Shown: positions 8,167 through 16,797 of the stretch, piece by piece | Layout of the letters: each line of letters starts with the position of its first letter | Position numbering within the stretch: position 1 is the stretch's first letter | Assembly: GCA_947525005.1 (NCBI GenBank) | Contig: CANNUY010000002.1 | Location: 62,001-126,000 of the forward strand | DNA: 64,000 nt | Direction of reading: 5' to 3' | From: an uncultured Candidatus Melainabacteria bacterium | GTDB taxonomy: Bacteria; Cyanobacteriota; Vampirovibrionia; Gastranaerophilales; Gastranaerophilaceae | The notes under the pieces: generated by a model | Database searches by the model: none | What the model was told of the DNA's origin: nothing | What the model saw: the letters and a program-made list of their open reading frames with translations, nothing else | Position numbers and translations under genes: made by a program

Positions 8167-8544
8167 TTAATAAAAAATAATATCAAACTTTTTATCGATT
8201 TCTTCTTCAAATTTTGTAGCATTTTCGTATAAATAATTAACGCTTTGATTTTTGTCTTTGATTAAAATATAAAGGTTAATGAATTCATTTGTTTTAGACT
8301 TCAGTTTATATTCAAGTTCAAAATGGTCACTTTGTTTTACGGCAGTTATTGAAAGTAGTGTATCGTAGTTTTCTTTGAATTTCATATATTCTATAACTTT
8401 GAGAAAATTTGATATGATAATCAATTTGCCGTCTTCATCTTCATCTGTTGCGTTATAAATTGTCATTCTTTCTTTAGCCTCTTTATAGGAAATATTGAGG
8501 CTTTCTTGTAATATTTTAATTTGTTCTTCAAAGGTTTTGCTCAT
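8167..8544 (-). CDS. NuoC-like (complex I 30 kDa/hydrogenase) domain protein
   Basis: A 125-residue protein with AAAGGA upstream of its ATG. From about residue 50 the pattern YDTLLSITAV...FELEYKL, then NLYILIK and finally ATKFEEEIDKKFDIIF, follows the NuoC/Ech 30-kDa fold (LLDLTAVD...F.vvYhL, then ANWxErEixDLFGIxF). No other complex I or hydrogenase gene is near. The conserved acidic residues before the terminal F are partly kept. It may be an orphan or repurposed member; the assignment rests on pattern matching by eye. Confidence 0.45.
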   Translation of the reverse strand: MSKTFEEQIKILQESLNISYKEAKERMTIYNATDEDEDGKLIIISNFLKVIEYMKFKENYDTLLSITAVKQSDHFELEYKLKSKTNEFINLYILIKDKNQSVNYLYENATKFEEEIDKKFDIIFY

Positions 8545-8660
8545 AATTTATCCTTTCTAGTTATTTTAAATCAATATTTTAGTTGTTTTAAATATGAATG
8601 ATATATTTATACTACATTAAACTGTAGCAATAATGAATAGAAAAATAAATAAAATAACAC

Positions 8661-8666
8661 TATCAT
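8661..8666 (+). promoter_or_regulatory. Candidate -10 box, leaderless start
   Basis: TATCAT lies exactly 6 bases before the ATG at 8673 and no ribosome site is present, so transcription would begin at or next to the start codon. Confidence 0.5.
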
Positions 8667-8672
8667 ATTTAT

Positions 8673-9017
8673 ATGATTAGCAGTGAAGAAATAAAGATTA
8701 ATGTAGGTTTAACTATAAAAGAGTTACGTAATAATGCTGGTATTACTCAAGAAAAATTGGCTGAGGAGCTTGGTTTACAACCAAATACTATAGCAAAAAT
8801 CGAAACTGGCAAAATATATATAACAAGTAAAACATTATCAAAATTGTGTAATTATTTTAATGTTTCTCCTGCGATATTTTTTATGCCTAAAGTTCAGATT
8901 AACGTCAAAGACAATCTTGATTATGTTGCAAAAATCAATGAACTTTTACCTGCTTGTAACAATAAAACTTTGAATATAGTTTATAACACTGCTATTGTTG
9001 TTCAAAATGGTCAATAG
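8673..9017 (+). CDS. XRE-family helix-turn-helix regulator
   Basis: Residues 9-65 form a Cro/CI-type HTH: TIKELRNNAGITQEKLAEEL, GLQPNTIAKIETGK, then TLSKLCNYFNVSPAIFF. The last ~40 residues are unassigned. It is the first of three small DNA-binding genes in a row (8673, 9104, 9430), all without ribosome sites and all with a -10-like box 6 bases before ATG. The target is unknown; autoregulation is plausible. Confidence 0.85.
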   Translation: MISSEEIKINVGLTIKELRNNAGITQEKLAEELGLQPNTIAKIETGKIYITSKTLSKLCNYFNVSPAIFFMPKVQINVKDNLDYVAKINELLPACNNKTLNIVYNTAIVVQNGQ

Positions 9018-9053
9018 TACTAACTTGTGTTGTGTTGCATAATTATTACTCAC

Positions 9054-9071
9054 TGGTGCATATATGCGCCA
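9054..9071. promoter_or_regulatory. Candidate operator palindrome between two XRE genes
   Basis: TGGTGCATATATGCGCCA is an 18-base palindrome with one mismatched pair. It is 20 bases upstream of the -10-like TAGTAT of the 9104 gene, a good position for a repressor site. Confidence 0.45.
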
Positions 9072-9091
9072 ACTAATATAACTATATCAGT

Positions 9092-9097
9092 TAGTAT
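9092..9097 (+). promoter_or_regulatory. Candidate -10 box, leaderless start
   Basis: TAGTAT lies 6 bases before the ATG at 9104; no ribosome site is visible. Confidence 0.4.
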
Positions 9098-9103
9098 GTT
9101 TTT

Positions 9104-9376
9104 ATGCAACACCTAACAAATAAACATAAAAATATAACAAAGGCTGTAGCAAAAATTGTTAAGCAATTACGTGAAAAAACAGGATTATCTGCAACAAAAT
9201 TTGCAGACAGTTTTGGGATTGTAAAAAGTAAAGTGCTTCGTATAGAAGACGGATCTGTCCAATGTAAACTTGTATCTATCTGGGAAGTTGCTAATGCATT
9301 GGGTATGAAGTGTTCAGAGCTGGTTGCTATAATTGAACAAGAGTTAGGTGATGATTTTACCCTTATTGATGAATAA
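9104..9376 (+). CDS. Small XRE-family HTH protein
   Basis: A 90-residue protein that is almost entirely an HTH domain: VKQLREKTGLSATKFADSFG, IVKSKVLRIEDG, SIWEVANALGMKCSELVAII. It is related in layout, but not closely in sequence, to the upstream XRE protein. It probably binds DNA as a dimer. Its promoter region contains the palindrome 9054-9071. Confidence 0.82.
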   Translation: MQHLTNKHKNITKAVAKIVKQLREKTGLSATKFADSFGIVKSKVLRIEDGSVQCKLVSIWEVANALGMKCSELVAIIEQELGDDFTLIDE

Positions 9377-9417
9377 ATCTACTACATAAATAGGATAAAA
9401 TTTTTTTTAATACTTGT

Positions 9418-9423
9418 TAAAAT
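9418..9423 (+). promoter_or_regulatory. Candidate -10 box, leaderless start
   Basis: TAAAAT lies 6 bases before the ATG at 9430; no ribosome site is visible. Confidence 0.4.
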
Positions 9424-9429
9424 CATAGT

Positions 9430-9741
9430 ATGTGCACAGAAGACGATTTAGAGCTTAAGCGAGTAGGGCTGGAACTTATGTTTCTAACTCCTGAAAAATA
9501 CAGTAATGCTGAAGGTATTACTGCTGTTGAGCTTTCAAAACGGGTAGAGTTGCCTGTTGATGTGGTGAAAAAGAAATTAGCTATTCTAAAAGATAAAAAT
9601 TTGGTTAGGGTAAAAGGTAATAACCCTAAGTTTTGGCTTTTTGATGAATATAATTTTCAAAGAATGGACGAAGATGACGAGGTTTATTTGCTCTTATGTT
9701 GTTTTGACGATGTAGATTTTGATAGGTATTTTGCTTATTAA
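9430..9741 (+). CDS. Small winged-helix-like protein
   Basis: A 103-residue acidic protein. Residues 25-60 (GITAVELSKRVELPVDVVKK, LAILKDKNLVRVKG) read as a winged helix in which a recognition helix is followed by a wing. The C-terminus is rich in Asp and aromatics (DEDDEVYLLLCCFDDVDFD). It could be a regulator or the partner of the two upstream HTH proteins. No family name is assigned. Confidence 0.65.
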   Translation: MCTEDDLELKRVGLELMFLTPEKYSNAEGITAVELSKRVELPVDVVKKKLAILKDKNLVRVKGNNPKFWLFDEYNFQRMDEDDEVYLLLCCFDDVDFDRYFAY

Positions 9742-9819
9742 AATTGTAAAGTTAACCTCTTTACATTACGCTATGTAAATTGTATTATAAAGATAAAATA
9801 GACTAAGATTGGAGAAGTT

Positions 9820-11136
9820 TTGGCAGATAAGTATATAATAAACGGTGGAAATCAACTAAAAGGCGAAGTTTTAATAGGTGGCGCAAAGAACTCTGTTCTT
9901 AAACTTATGGCTGCGTCTATTCTTGCTAAAGGCGAAACAAAAATATATAATGTTCCTGAACTTACTGACGTAGGTATTATGTTAGAAGTTATCAATGGTT
10001 TAGGTGTAAAAACATCTTATGATAAAGTCGAACAATCTATCAAGATTGACGCAACTGATATTACTTCAATTACTGCAAAATATGAATATGTTAGTAAGAT
10101 GAGAGCTTCTTTTACTATTTTAGGAGCATTGGTTGCTCGTTGTAAAGAGGCTATTGTTGCACTCCCTGGGGGTTGTGCAATCGGTGAAAGACGTGTTGAT
10201 TTTCACATCAAAGGTCTTGAAGCATTAGGTGCTAAGATTAAGATTGAAAATGGTTATGTACATGCAAAAGCTCCAAAGCTTGTTGGTACAGATATTTATC
10301 TTGATATTCCTTCTGTTGGCGCTACAGAAAACCTTATGTTAGCATCAATTATGGCAGAAGGTTCTACAAGAATTCAAAATGCAGCACAAGAACCTGAAAT
10401 TATTGATTTAGCTAATTTCTTAAATACTATGGGTGCTGATATTGTTGGTGCTGGTACTTCTGAAATAGTTATCAATGGTGTTAAACAAGAAAATTTACAC
10501 CCAATAGAATATACAACAATTCCTGATAGAATTGAAGCAGGTACTTTTATGTCAATGGTAGCTGGAACAAAAGGTAAAGCTATTATTAGAAATGTTTATC
10601 CTGCGCACTTGACTTTCTTTACTGACAAGTTAATTAAAATGGGTGCAAATATTAAATTAGTTGAACCTACTGCAATAGAGGTTTCTTGTAAAAATAGATT
10701 GAATTCTGTGAATTTTGTAACTCAACCTTATCCAGGATTCCCTACTGATTTACAATCAATGGCTATGGTGTTGTTATCTGTTTCTAATGGCGTTGGTATA
10801 ATCACAGAAAGTCTTTATGAAAACAGATTTATGCAGGTTCAACATCTTTTGAGAATGGGTGCTGATATTCATCAAGATAGAAACCACGCAATAATCAAAG
10901 GTGTTAAAAAATTAACTGGTGCTATTGTTGAAGCAAGTGACTTGAGAGCTGGTGCATCATTAGTTGTTGCAGGTCTTATGGCAACAGGCACTACAGAAAT
11001 ATATAAACTCCATCATATTGATAGAGGTTATGAAAAATTTGATGAAAAAATTAAGAACTTAGGTGGTAATATTGTAAGAGTTCATGATATATCATCTGAC
11101 GAACTTAAGGTGGGTGTAAATGAGCCAAGCATATAA
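9820..11136 (+). CDS. murA: UDP-N-acetylglucosamine 1-carboxyvinyltransferase MurA
   Basis: First committed step of peptidoglycan synthesis, transferring enolpyruvate from PEP to UDP-GlcNAc in the cytoplasm. It starts at TTG 9820 with GGAGAAG directly upstream. Hallmarks are GGAKNSVLKLMAA, the active-site loop PGGCAIGERRVDFH with the catalytic Cys (fosfomycin target), PDRIEAGTF, YPGFPTDLQ and DLRAGASLV. The length of 438 residues is normal. The last 17 bases overlap the start of the next gene. Confidence 0.97.
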   Translation: MADKYIINGGNQLKGEVLIGGAKNSVLKLMAASILAKGETKIYNVPELTDVGIMLEVINGLGVKTSYDKVEQSIKIDATDITSITAKYEYVSKMRASFTILGALVARCKEAIVALPGGCAIGERRVDFHIKGLEALGAKIKIENGYVHAKAPKLVGTDIYLDIPSVGATENLMLASIMAEGSTRIQNAAQEPEIIDLANFLNTMGADIVGAGTSEIVINGVKQENLHPIEYTTIPDRIEAGTFMSMVAGTKGKAIIRNVYPAHLTFFTDKLIKMGANIKLVEPTAIEVSCKNRLNSVNFVTQPYPGFPTDLQSMAMVLLSVSNGVGIITESLYENRFMQVQHLLRMGADIHQDRNHAIIKGVKKLTGAIVEASDLRAGASLVVAGLMATGTTEIYKLHHIDRGYEKFDEKIKNLGGNIVRVHDISSDELKVGVNEPSI

Positions 11137-11452
11137 GAGATGGTATGACCACGACCCTAAGTTATTAGAAGTTATTGAATTATTAAAAAACTATCAAGAT
11201 GAACTTCTTGAACAGGCTGAATTGTTTTTAAAAAAACTAGAAGAACAGGTTTCTAAAGAGGCTATTGATAGATTTTATGAACTTGCAAAACCAGTGAATG
11301 GTTGTCGTTGGTATGATAAAAACCCTACCATTTCTAAGACTGTAGAAATTTTGAGAGTTGTTCCACCTGATGTTCAAAAAGCTTGTGCTGAACGATTTAT
11401 TAATGCTCTAAAAGAAATGGGTATTGAATACGAAAGCCCTAATCAAGAGTAG
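11120..11452 (+). CDS. Unknown 110-aa protein with internal duplication
   Basis: It overlaps murA by 17 bases, so the two are probably translationally coupled. It contains two copies of one motif: KRWYDHDPKLLEVIELL at residues 6-22 and CRWYDKNPTISKTVEIL at about 62-78. Each copy is followed by a Glu/Lys-rich amphipathic helix, giving two ~50-residue repeats. It is cytoplasmic, with no signal sequence. No known family is recognised. Confidence 0.75.
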   Translation: MSQAYKRWYDHDPKLLEVIELLKNYQDELLEQAELFLKKLEEQVSKEAIDRFYELAKPVNGCRWYDKNPTISKTVEILRVVPPDVQKACAERFINALKEMGIEYESPNQE

Positions 11453-12051
11453 TTGTTTGGGTTAGATTTAAATTCGTTCATTGCATTATTTAGGTCAAAG
11501 GTTTGATAAAGACTTGTGAATATTTGTTTTGCAGGTTGAGAGTTATTTTTTACATATAATTTTAAAGCTTCTTTTTCGCCTTTATTTGTTATGATTCCAT
11601 CGACGTTTTTAACCGTTGGCATTGAGTTTGCATTTAGATTGTCTAACATATCAGTTGCAAGCGTTGAGGTTGCATATTCTGCAATATCTACTTTGCCATC
11701 ATTATTCAAATCGAGTGCTTCTGCACCTAGTTCAACACCTGTTTTACTTAGTTGTTTATTTAAATCAGCAAATTTTTCATTCAGTTTTTTAACAGGAAGT
11801 TCTGTTTGTTTGCCAAGTTCTTCATAAGCATTTCCCATTAGTGACAAGGTAGAATATTTACCTTCTGGAACATATCTATATTCAAATTCTAGAGGTGGCA
11901 TATTGTTAGGTTTTGCTAAATCTTTTGAATAGTCCAAATAGTTGCTTGCAGCATTTCTGCCGTATTTGACTTCAGGTGATGATATTTTTTTATCATAGAT
12001 TCCTGTTTGTCCATTAATAATCGCACGATTGTTAGAAATTGAATAAGACAT
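11443..12051 (-). CDS. EF-hand-containing protein
   Basis: A 202-residue protein convergent with the previous gene. Residues 118-129 (DLNNDGKVDIAE) form a canonical EF-hand calcium loop, with Asp/Asn at positions 1, 3 and 5, Gly at 6 and Glu at 12. The N-terminus (MSYSISNNRAIINGQTGIYD) is the polar Asn-rich leader type seen in several proteins here, but without the F-x-G tag. The ribosome site AAGGTG lies 7 bases before the ATG. The calcium-binding role is inferred from one motif. Confidence 0.7.
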   Translation of the reverse strand: MSYSISNNRAIINGQTGIYDKKISSPEVKYGRNAASNYLDYSKDLAKPNNMPPLEFEYRYVPEGKYSTLSLMGNAYEELGKQTELPVKKLNEKFADLNKQLSKTGVELGAEALDLNNDGKVDIAEYATSTLATDMLDNLNANSMPTVKNVDGIITNKGEKEALKLYVKNNSQPAKQIFTSLYQTFDLNNAMNEFKSNPNNYS

Positions 12052-12224
12052 AATGATACACCTTCACACTTTATATATTAGTAAACAAATTTTCATTAAA
12101 TAAATTGCTATTTATTTAATTCCTATTTACAATTCTTATGGAAATTTTTTGTTTGTAAAAAAGGGAGTTGGTTTTTATGAAATCTCTATTAGAACGATTG
12201 TTTTAAAAATTTTTTCATTTAGGC

Positions 12225-12230
12225 TATAAT
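12225..12230 (+). promoter_or_regulatory. Consensus -10 box, leaderless mfd
   Basis: A perfect TATAAT ends 6 bases before the mfd ATG and there is no ribosome site. Confidence 0.6.
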
Positions 12231-12236
12231 ATCGAT

Positions 12237-15200
12237 ATGAATATTGAAAATTCTGTAATTTTTAATGAATTTGAAAGTTATGTAAAACAAGGTCGTTCCT
12301 TTGGGGTAACAGGTTTAACCTCGTTTTTGAGGATGCTGTCTATAAAAAAGATTTTGACCTGTTCAAAGAAGAAAATTCTTTTTGTAACTTCAACTGAGCA
12401 AACGGCTTTGAAATATCAAAACGATTTATCAGAATTTTTTGATTTAAACCCTGACGTTTTTCCGTATCAATCAGGTTCTGTGTATGAACCCGTATCATCT
12501 AATATGTATGATTATGCAAAACAGATAGGGATACTTCAAGCAAAACCTGATTTGGTTATAATGCCAGTAAAATCATTGTTAGAGAAATTTCCGAACAAAA
12601 AATTTTTCAAAGAAAATAAATTAACCCTTAAAATAGGTGATGAGATATCTCAAGCTGATATGCTTAAAACATTTATGAAGTTGGGATATAAACGCTCAAC
12701 TATGGTTAGTGATATTTCTGAATTTAGCATAAGAGGTGATATTACAGATGTTTATAGTTTAACAGATAATCCTGTGAGAATTGAGTTTTGGGGTGATGAG
12801 ATTGTTGATATAAGGTTTTTTGACAGAGAAACTCAGCGTTCCATTGAGAAGGTTAAATCAATAGATATTTTACCTATGTATAAATTTATCTTACCTGAAA
12901 TTGCACCAAAGGATTTTCCTAAAGAGCTTTTGGATAGTTTTACAGAAGAAAGATATTTTGAGGGTGTTGAGGTTTATCAAAGCTATTTTAATGACGAGTT
13001 AGTCGGGGTTTTGGATTATTTTGATGATTATATAATAGTTTTTGATGAAAAATCAGAAGTATATTCAAAATATGAATATATTGATGAAAACTATGAACAA
13101 CAGTATAACGAGAACTTAAAAACTCAATTGATATATGAGTTGAGGGATAAAAACCATATTCCGTTTTCAGAATTTATTAATAAGTCTGCAAGTTTTGTGA
13201 AGATTGGGTTGAACAATTTTTTAGATAGTGAGTTTGAAGAAGTTGTTGATTTGAATGCACAGACTGTAAAGAGTTTTAATGCTGATGTTGAAGCGATTGC
13301 AGATTATATTTATGCGCATAGAGATTATGAAATAGTAATAGCGACAAAATACGAAGAACGAGTTAAAGAAATATTGGCTTGTTATGATATTTTTGATGTT
13401 GAATATATTAATAATATATCAACATCAGGAACGATTATTGATGATGCAAAATTTTTGTTGTTGACGGATAAGGAACTGTTTAACAAACGAAACAAAGAAA
13501 TCACTTCATCAAAGCGTTCATATTATAAAGAAAAAGCAGAATATATAGAAAGTATAAATGATATTCAAGCAGGTGAATATGTTGTTCATTCGATACACGG
13601 TGTAGGGATTTATCAGGGTTTAACTCAACAAGAGTTAGATGGACAGCTCAAGGATTATTTAACTATTGAGTATGCAAACAAGGATAAGTTGCATATTCCT
13701 GCTGAACAAATAAATTTACTCTGTAGATATAGAGGCGCAGGAGCGATAAAGCCACGATTATCAAGAATGGGTGGTAATGATTGGGCTAATACAAAGCGCA
13801 AAGTAAAAAAAGAGGTCGAAAAGATTGCGTATGATTTATTAAGGTTATATGCAAGAAGAAAAATGCAAGAGGGTATCAAGTTTGATGAGGATACTGCTTG
13901 GCAGGTTGAGATGGAAGAAGCGTTTGAATATACAGAAACTCCTGATCAAATGCGTGCAATAAACGATGTTAAACACGATATGGAAACATCTAATCCTATG
14001 GATAGATTGATTTGTGGAGATGTTGGGTTTGGTAAAACGGAAGTTGCTATGCGTGCAATATTCAAGGCTGTGACTTCTGGAAAACAGGTTGCATTGATTG
14101 CACCAACTACAATTTTAGCGTTACAACATTATCAAACTATCTCTGAAAGGTTTAAACCGTTTGGAATTGATGTTGAACTATTATCAAGGTTTAGAACAAC
14201 AAAACAACAAAAAGAAACTTTGCAAAATATGGCACTTGGTAAATGTGAAGTTGTTATCGGTACTCATAGACTTTTACAGGACAAGATAGTTTTTAAAGAT
14301 TTAGGATTACTTGTAATAGATGAAGAACATAGATTTGGTGTTCGTCATAAAGAGCGTTTGAAACAGTTAAGAGAAAATATTGATATTATATCAATGTCAG
14401 CAACCCCTATTCCAAGAACTTTATATATGTCTTTGTCTGGAATTAAGGATATGTCTGTAATTTCAACTCCACCAAAAAATAGATTACCTGTCAAAACTTT
14501 TGTGGGCAATTTTGATGAAAAGATTATCAAGAATGCGATTACACACGAGCTTGATAGAGATGGTCAGGTTTTCTATTTGTATAATAGAGTTGAAACTATC
14601 GAGGAGTTTAAACTCAAATTACAAGAGATTGTTCCAAATGCAAGAATTGCTATAGGGCATGCACAGTTATCTGAACATCAGTTAGAAGATGTTATCGTAG
14701 GGTTTGCAGAGCACGAATACGATGTTTTGTTATGTACAACTATTATTGAAAATGGATTGGATATCCCGAACGCTAATACAATGATTATACATGATGCTGA
14801 TAAATTTGGGTTAGCTCAATTATATCAATTAAGAGGTAGAGTTGGACGTTCTGAAAGACAAGCTTATTGTTATTGTTTGTATAAGGCTGGAAAACATTTG
14901 ACAAAAGAAGCATACCAAAGATTAAATGCTATAAAAGAATTTACTTCTCTTGGTAGTGGATATCAGATTGCGATGAGAGATGTAGAGATTCGTGGTGTGG
15001 GTAATATTTTGGGTACAAAACAACACGGACACATGGTTAATGTAGGGTTTGATACGTATTGTCAGTTGTTAGAGGAAACAGTAAATGAGCTTAAGGGCGA
15101 AAAAGTTGAGGTTAAACCACCTACGATTGTAGATATAAATGTAACAGCGTTTATACCTGATGAGTGGGTTGGTTCTAAAGAACAAAAAATGATTGAATAC

Positions 15201-15620
15201 AAACGATTGGCTGATGTTAAGAACGAAACAGAATTGAGCTATATTGAAGCCGAATGGAAAGATAGGTTTTCTAAAATTCCTGATGAGGTGTCTAACCTTA
15301 TTAAACTTATTCAAATTAGGTTGTCAGCAACCAAGGTCGGAGTTTCTATGATTAGAGAAACGATGGATAATATAAGAATTTATTCACCGTTTACTAATGC
15401 TGAGTGGAGAATTTTGCAAACGAGAATTCCTAGAAATATTACAAAATACATCAAGTTTACTAATGCGCCTAGTTCTTGTGAGGACGCAAAGTCTATTTTA
15501 TTATTAAATAATTCTGTAATGAATTTTAATGAAGTATTTAACATATTGGTAGATTTGTTTTATGATATAGAAGAACGAATTTTAGAATTAAAAACTGAAA
15601 TTGATAAGAGAGCTAATTAA
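12237..15620 (+). CDS. mfd: Transcription-repair coupling factor Mfd
   Basis: Mfd removes stalled RNA polymerase and recruits the excision machinery. The domain order fits the family: a UvrB-like N-terminal module, an RNAP-interaction domain starting at YVVHSIHGVGIY (~447), a RecG-like motor with GDVGFGKTEVA (~594), IDEEHRFG (~694), SATPIPRTL and LRGRVGRS, and a C-terminal UvrA-binding-like domain. The 1127 residues are full length. The ATG has no ribosome site but lies 6 bases after a perfect -10 box. Confidence 0.97.
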   Translation: MNIENSVIFNEFESYVKQGRSFGVTGLTSFLRMLSIKKILTCSKKKILFVTSTEQTALKYQNDLSEFFDLNPDVFPYQSGSVYEPVSSNMYDYAKQIGILQAKPDLVIMPVKSLLEKFPNKKFFKENKLTLKIGDEISQADMLKTFMKLGYKRSTMVSDISEFSIRGDITDVYSLTDNPVRIEFWGDEIVDIRFFDRETQRSIEKVKSIDILPMYKFILPEIAPKDFPKELLDSFTEERYFEGVEVYQSYFNDELVGVLDYFDDYIIVFDEKSEVYSKYEYIDENYEQQYNENLKTQLIYELRDKNHIPFSEFINKSASFVKIGLNNFLDSEFEEVVDLNAQTVKSFNADVEAIADYIYAHRDYEIVIATKYEERVKEILACYDIFDVEYINNISTSGTIIDDAKFLLLTDKELFNKRNKEITSSKRSYYKEKAEYIESINDIQAGEYVVHSIHGVGIYQGLTQQELDGQLKDYLTIEYANKDKLHIPAEQINLLCRYRGAGAIKPRLSRMGGNDWANTKRKVKKEVEKIAYDLLRLYARRKMQEGIKFDEDTAWQVEMEEAFEYTETPDQMRAINDVKHDMETSNPMDRLICGDVGFGKTEVAMRAIFKAVTSGKQVALIAPTTILALQHYQTISERFKPFGIDVELLSRFRTTKQQKETLQNMALGKCEVVIGTHRLLQDKIVFKDLGLLVIDEEHRFGVRHKERLKQLRENIDIISMSATPIPRTLYMSLSGIKDMSVISTPPKNRLPVKTFVGNFDEKIIKNAITHELDRDGQVFYLYNRVETIEEFKLKLQEIVPNARIAIGHAQLSEHQLEDVIVGFAEHEYDVLLCTTIIENGLDIPNANTMIIHDADKFGLAQLYQLRGRVGRSERQAYCYCLYKAGKHLTKEAYQRLNAIKEFTSLGSGYQIAMRDVEIRGVGNILGTKQHGHMVNVGFDTYCQLLEETVNELKGEKVEVKPPTIVDINVTAFIPDEWVGSKEQKMIEYKRLADVKNETELSYIEAEWKDRFSKIPDEVSNLIKLIQIRLSATKVGVSMIRETMDNIRIYSPFTNAEWRILQTRIPRNITKYIKFTNAPSSCEDAKSILLLNNSVMNFNEVFNILVDLFYDIEERILELKTEIDKRAN

Positions 15621-15672
15621 GACTAATTTATAATTAAAGTTATAAATAAGGGGTAAATAAGGGGTAAAATAT

Positions 15673-16779
15673 ATGAAAAAACTATTTTTAACATTGATTG
15701 CATCAGCATTTTTGCTATCTGGGTGTGGATTGAAACCTAATGTTGTGATTAAGGTAAACAATCAAAATATTACAAAATCTCAGTTCGATAAGGCTTATGA
15801 AAAAGCTGCAAAACATTCTCAACTAGCTCAAATGGGTATTGATATTCCTGAAGATGAAAATAATTTGATGTATTTAATGATTAAAGATAGAGTTGTAAAC
15901 GACTTGATTGTTAAAGAGTTGTTGAATCAAGAATTAAAGAAAAGAAATATAACTGTTTCTAAAAAAGAAATTGAAGCAGAACACAAAAAAATGGTTGATA
16001 AACTAGGTTCAAAAGATAAGTTTAACGATATTTTGAAACAAAACGGTATCAAATATTCTGATTTTGAAGAAGATTTGAAACAAGAATTAATGATGAAAAA
16101 ACTTGTTAATATTATTCACCCTGTGAAGATTTCAGAAAGTGATGCAAAATCTTTCTATAATAAGAATTTAGACAAGTTCAAAACTCCTGATCAAGTCAGA
16201 GCTAGTCATATTTTAGTTATGGCAAACCCTGTAGAAATTAAAGAAGGTTTAACAAAGAAGAATAAAACTTTGACTGAGGCAGAAATTAATCAACAAGTTC
16301 AAGTTGAAATGGCTATGAGATATAAGAAAGCTCAAGAAATTGCTAACGAAATTAAATCTACACCTGATAGATTTGAAGCAAAAGCAAGAGAAGTTTCTGA
16401 TGATAAAGCATCTGCTGAAAAGGGTGGAGATATTGGATTTTTCTCTAAAAATGATATGGTAAAAGAATTCTCTGATGCTGCATTTAAGCTAAGACCAAAC
16501 ACAATTAGTGAAGTTATTCAAACACCTTATGGGTTCCATATTATCAAGGTTACTGATAGAAAAGCTGCAGGACAACAACCTTATGAAAAAATCAAATCAC
16601 AGTTGATTCAATATTTGACAGCACAAGCTCAAGTTAAGGCTTTAGAACAGTTCTTGACTATGTTGAAATCACAAGCTGTTATTGAATATGTGGACGATTC
16701 ATATAATCCAGTTCAGATTGAAGCTAAGATGAAAAAGATTGCAGCAGAAAAACGTGCAGCTTCTAAAGATGTAAAATAA
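15673..16779 (+). CDS. Parvulin-type peptidyl-prolyl isomerase lipoprotein (PrsA/SurA-like)
   Basis: A lipoprotein signal (FLLSGCG) places Cys18 as the acylated residue, so it acts outside the cytoplasmic membrane. A SurA_N-like helical region (30-150) is followed by a rotamase domain: VRASHILV, KAREVSDDKASAEKGGDIGFF, AAFKLRPNTISEVIQTPYGFHIIKV. The C-terminal helix is charged. The role is inferred as folding of secreted or outer-membrane proteins. Two tandem GGGGTAAA-like ribosome-site motifs precede the start. Confidence 0.92.
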   Translation: MKKLFLTLIASAFLLSGCGLKPNVVIKVNNQNITKSQFDKAYEKAAKHSQLAQMGIDIPEDENNLMYLMIKDRVVNDLIVKELLNQELKKRNITVSKKEIEAEHKKMVDKLGSKDKFNDILKQNGIKYSDFEEDLKQELMMKKLVNIIHPVKISESDAKSFYNKNLDKFKTPDQVRASHILVMANPVEIKEGLTKKNKTLTEAEINQQVQVEMAMRYKKAQEIANEIKSTPDRFEAKAREVSDDKASAEKGGDIGFFSKNDMVKEFSDAAFKLRPNTISEVIQTPYGFHIIKVTDRKAAGQQPYEKIKSQLIQYLTAQAQVKALEQFLTMLKSQAVIEYVDDSYNPVQIEAKMKKIAAEKRAASKDVK

Positions 16780-16797
16780 TTATATAGGTGGTTTGAC

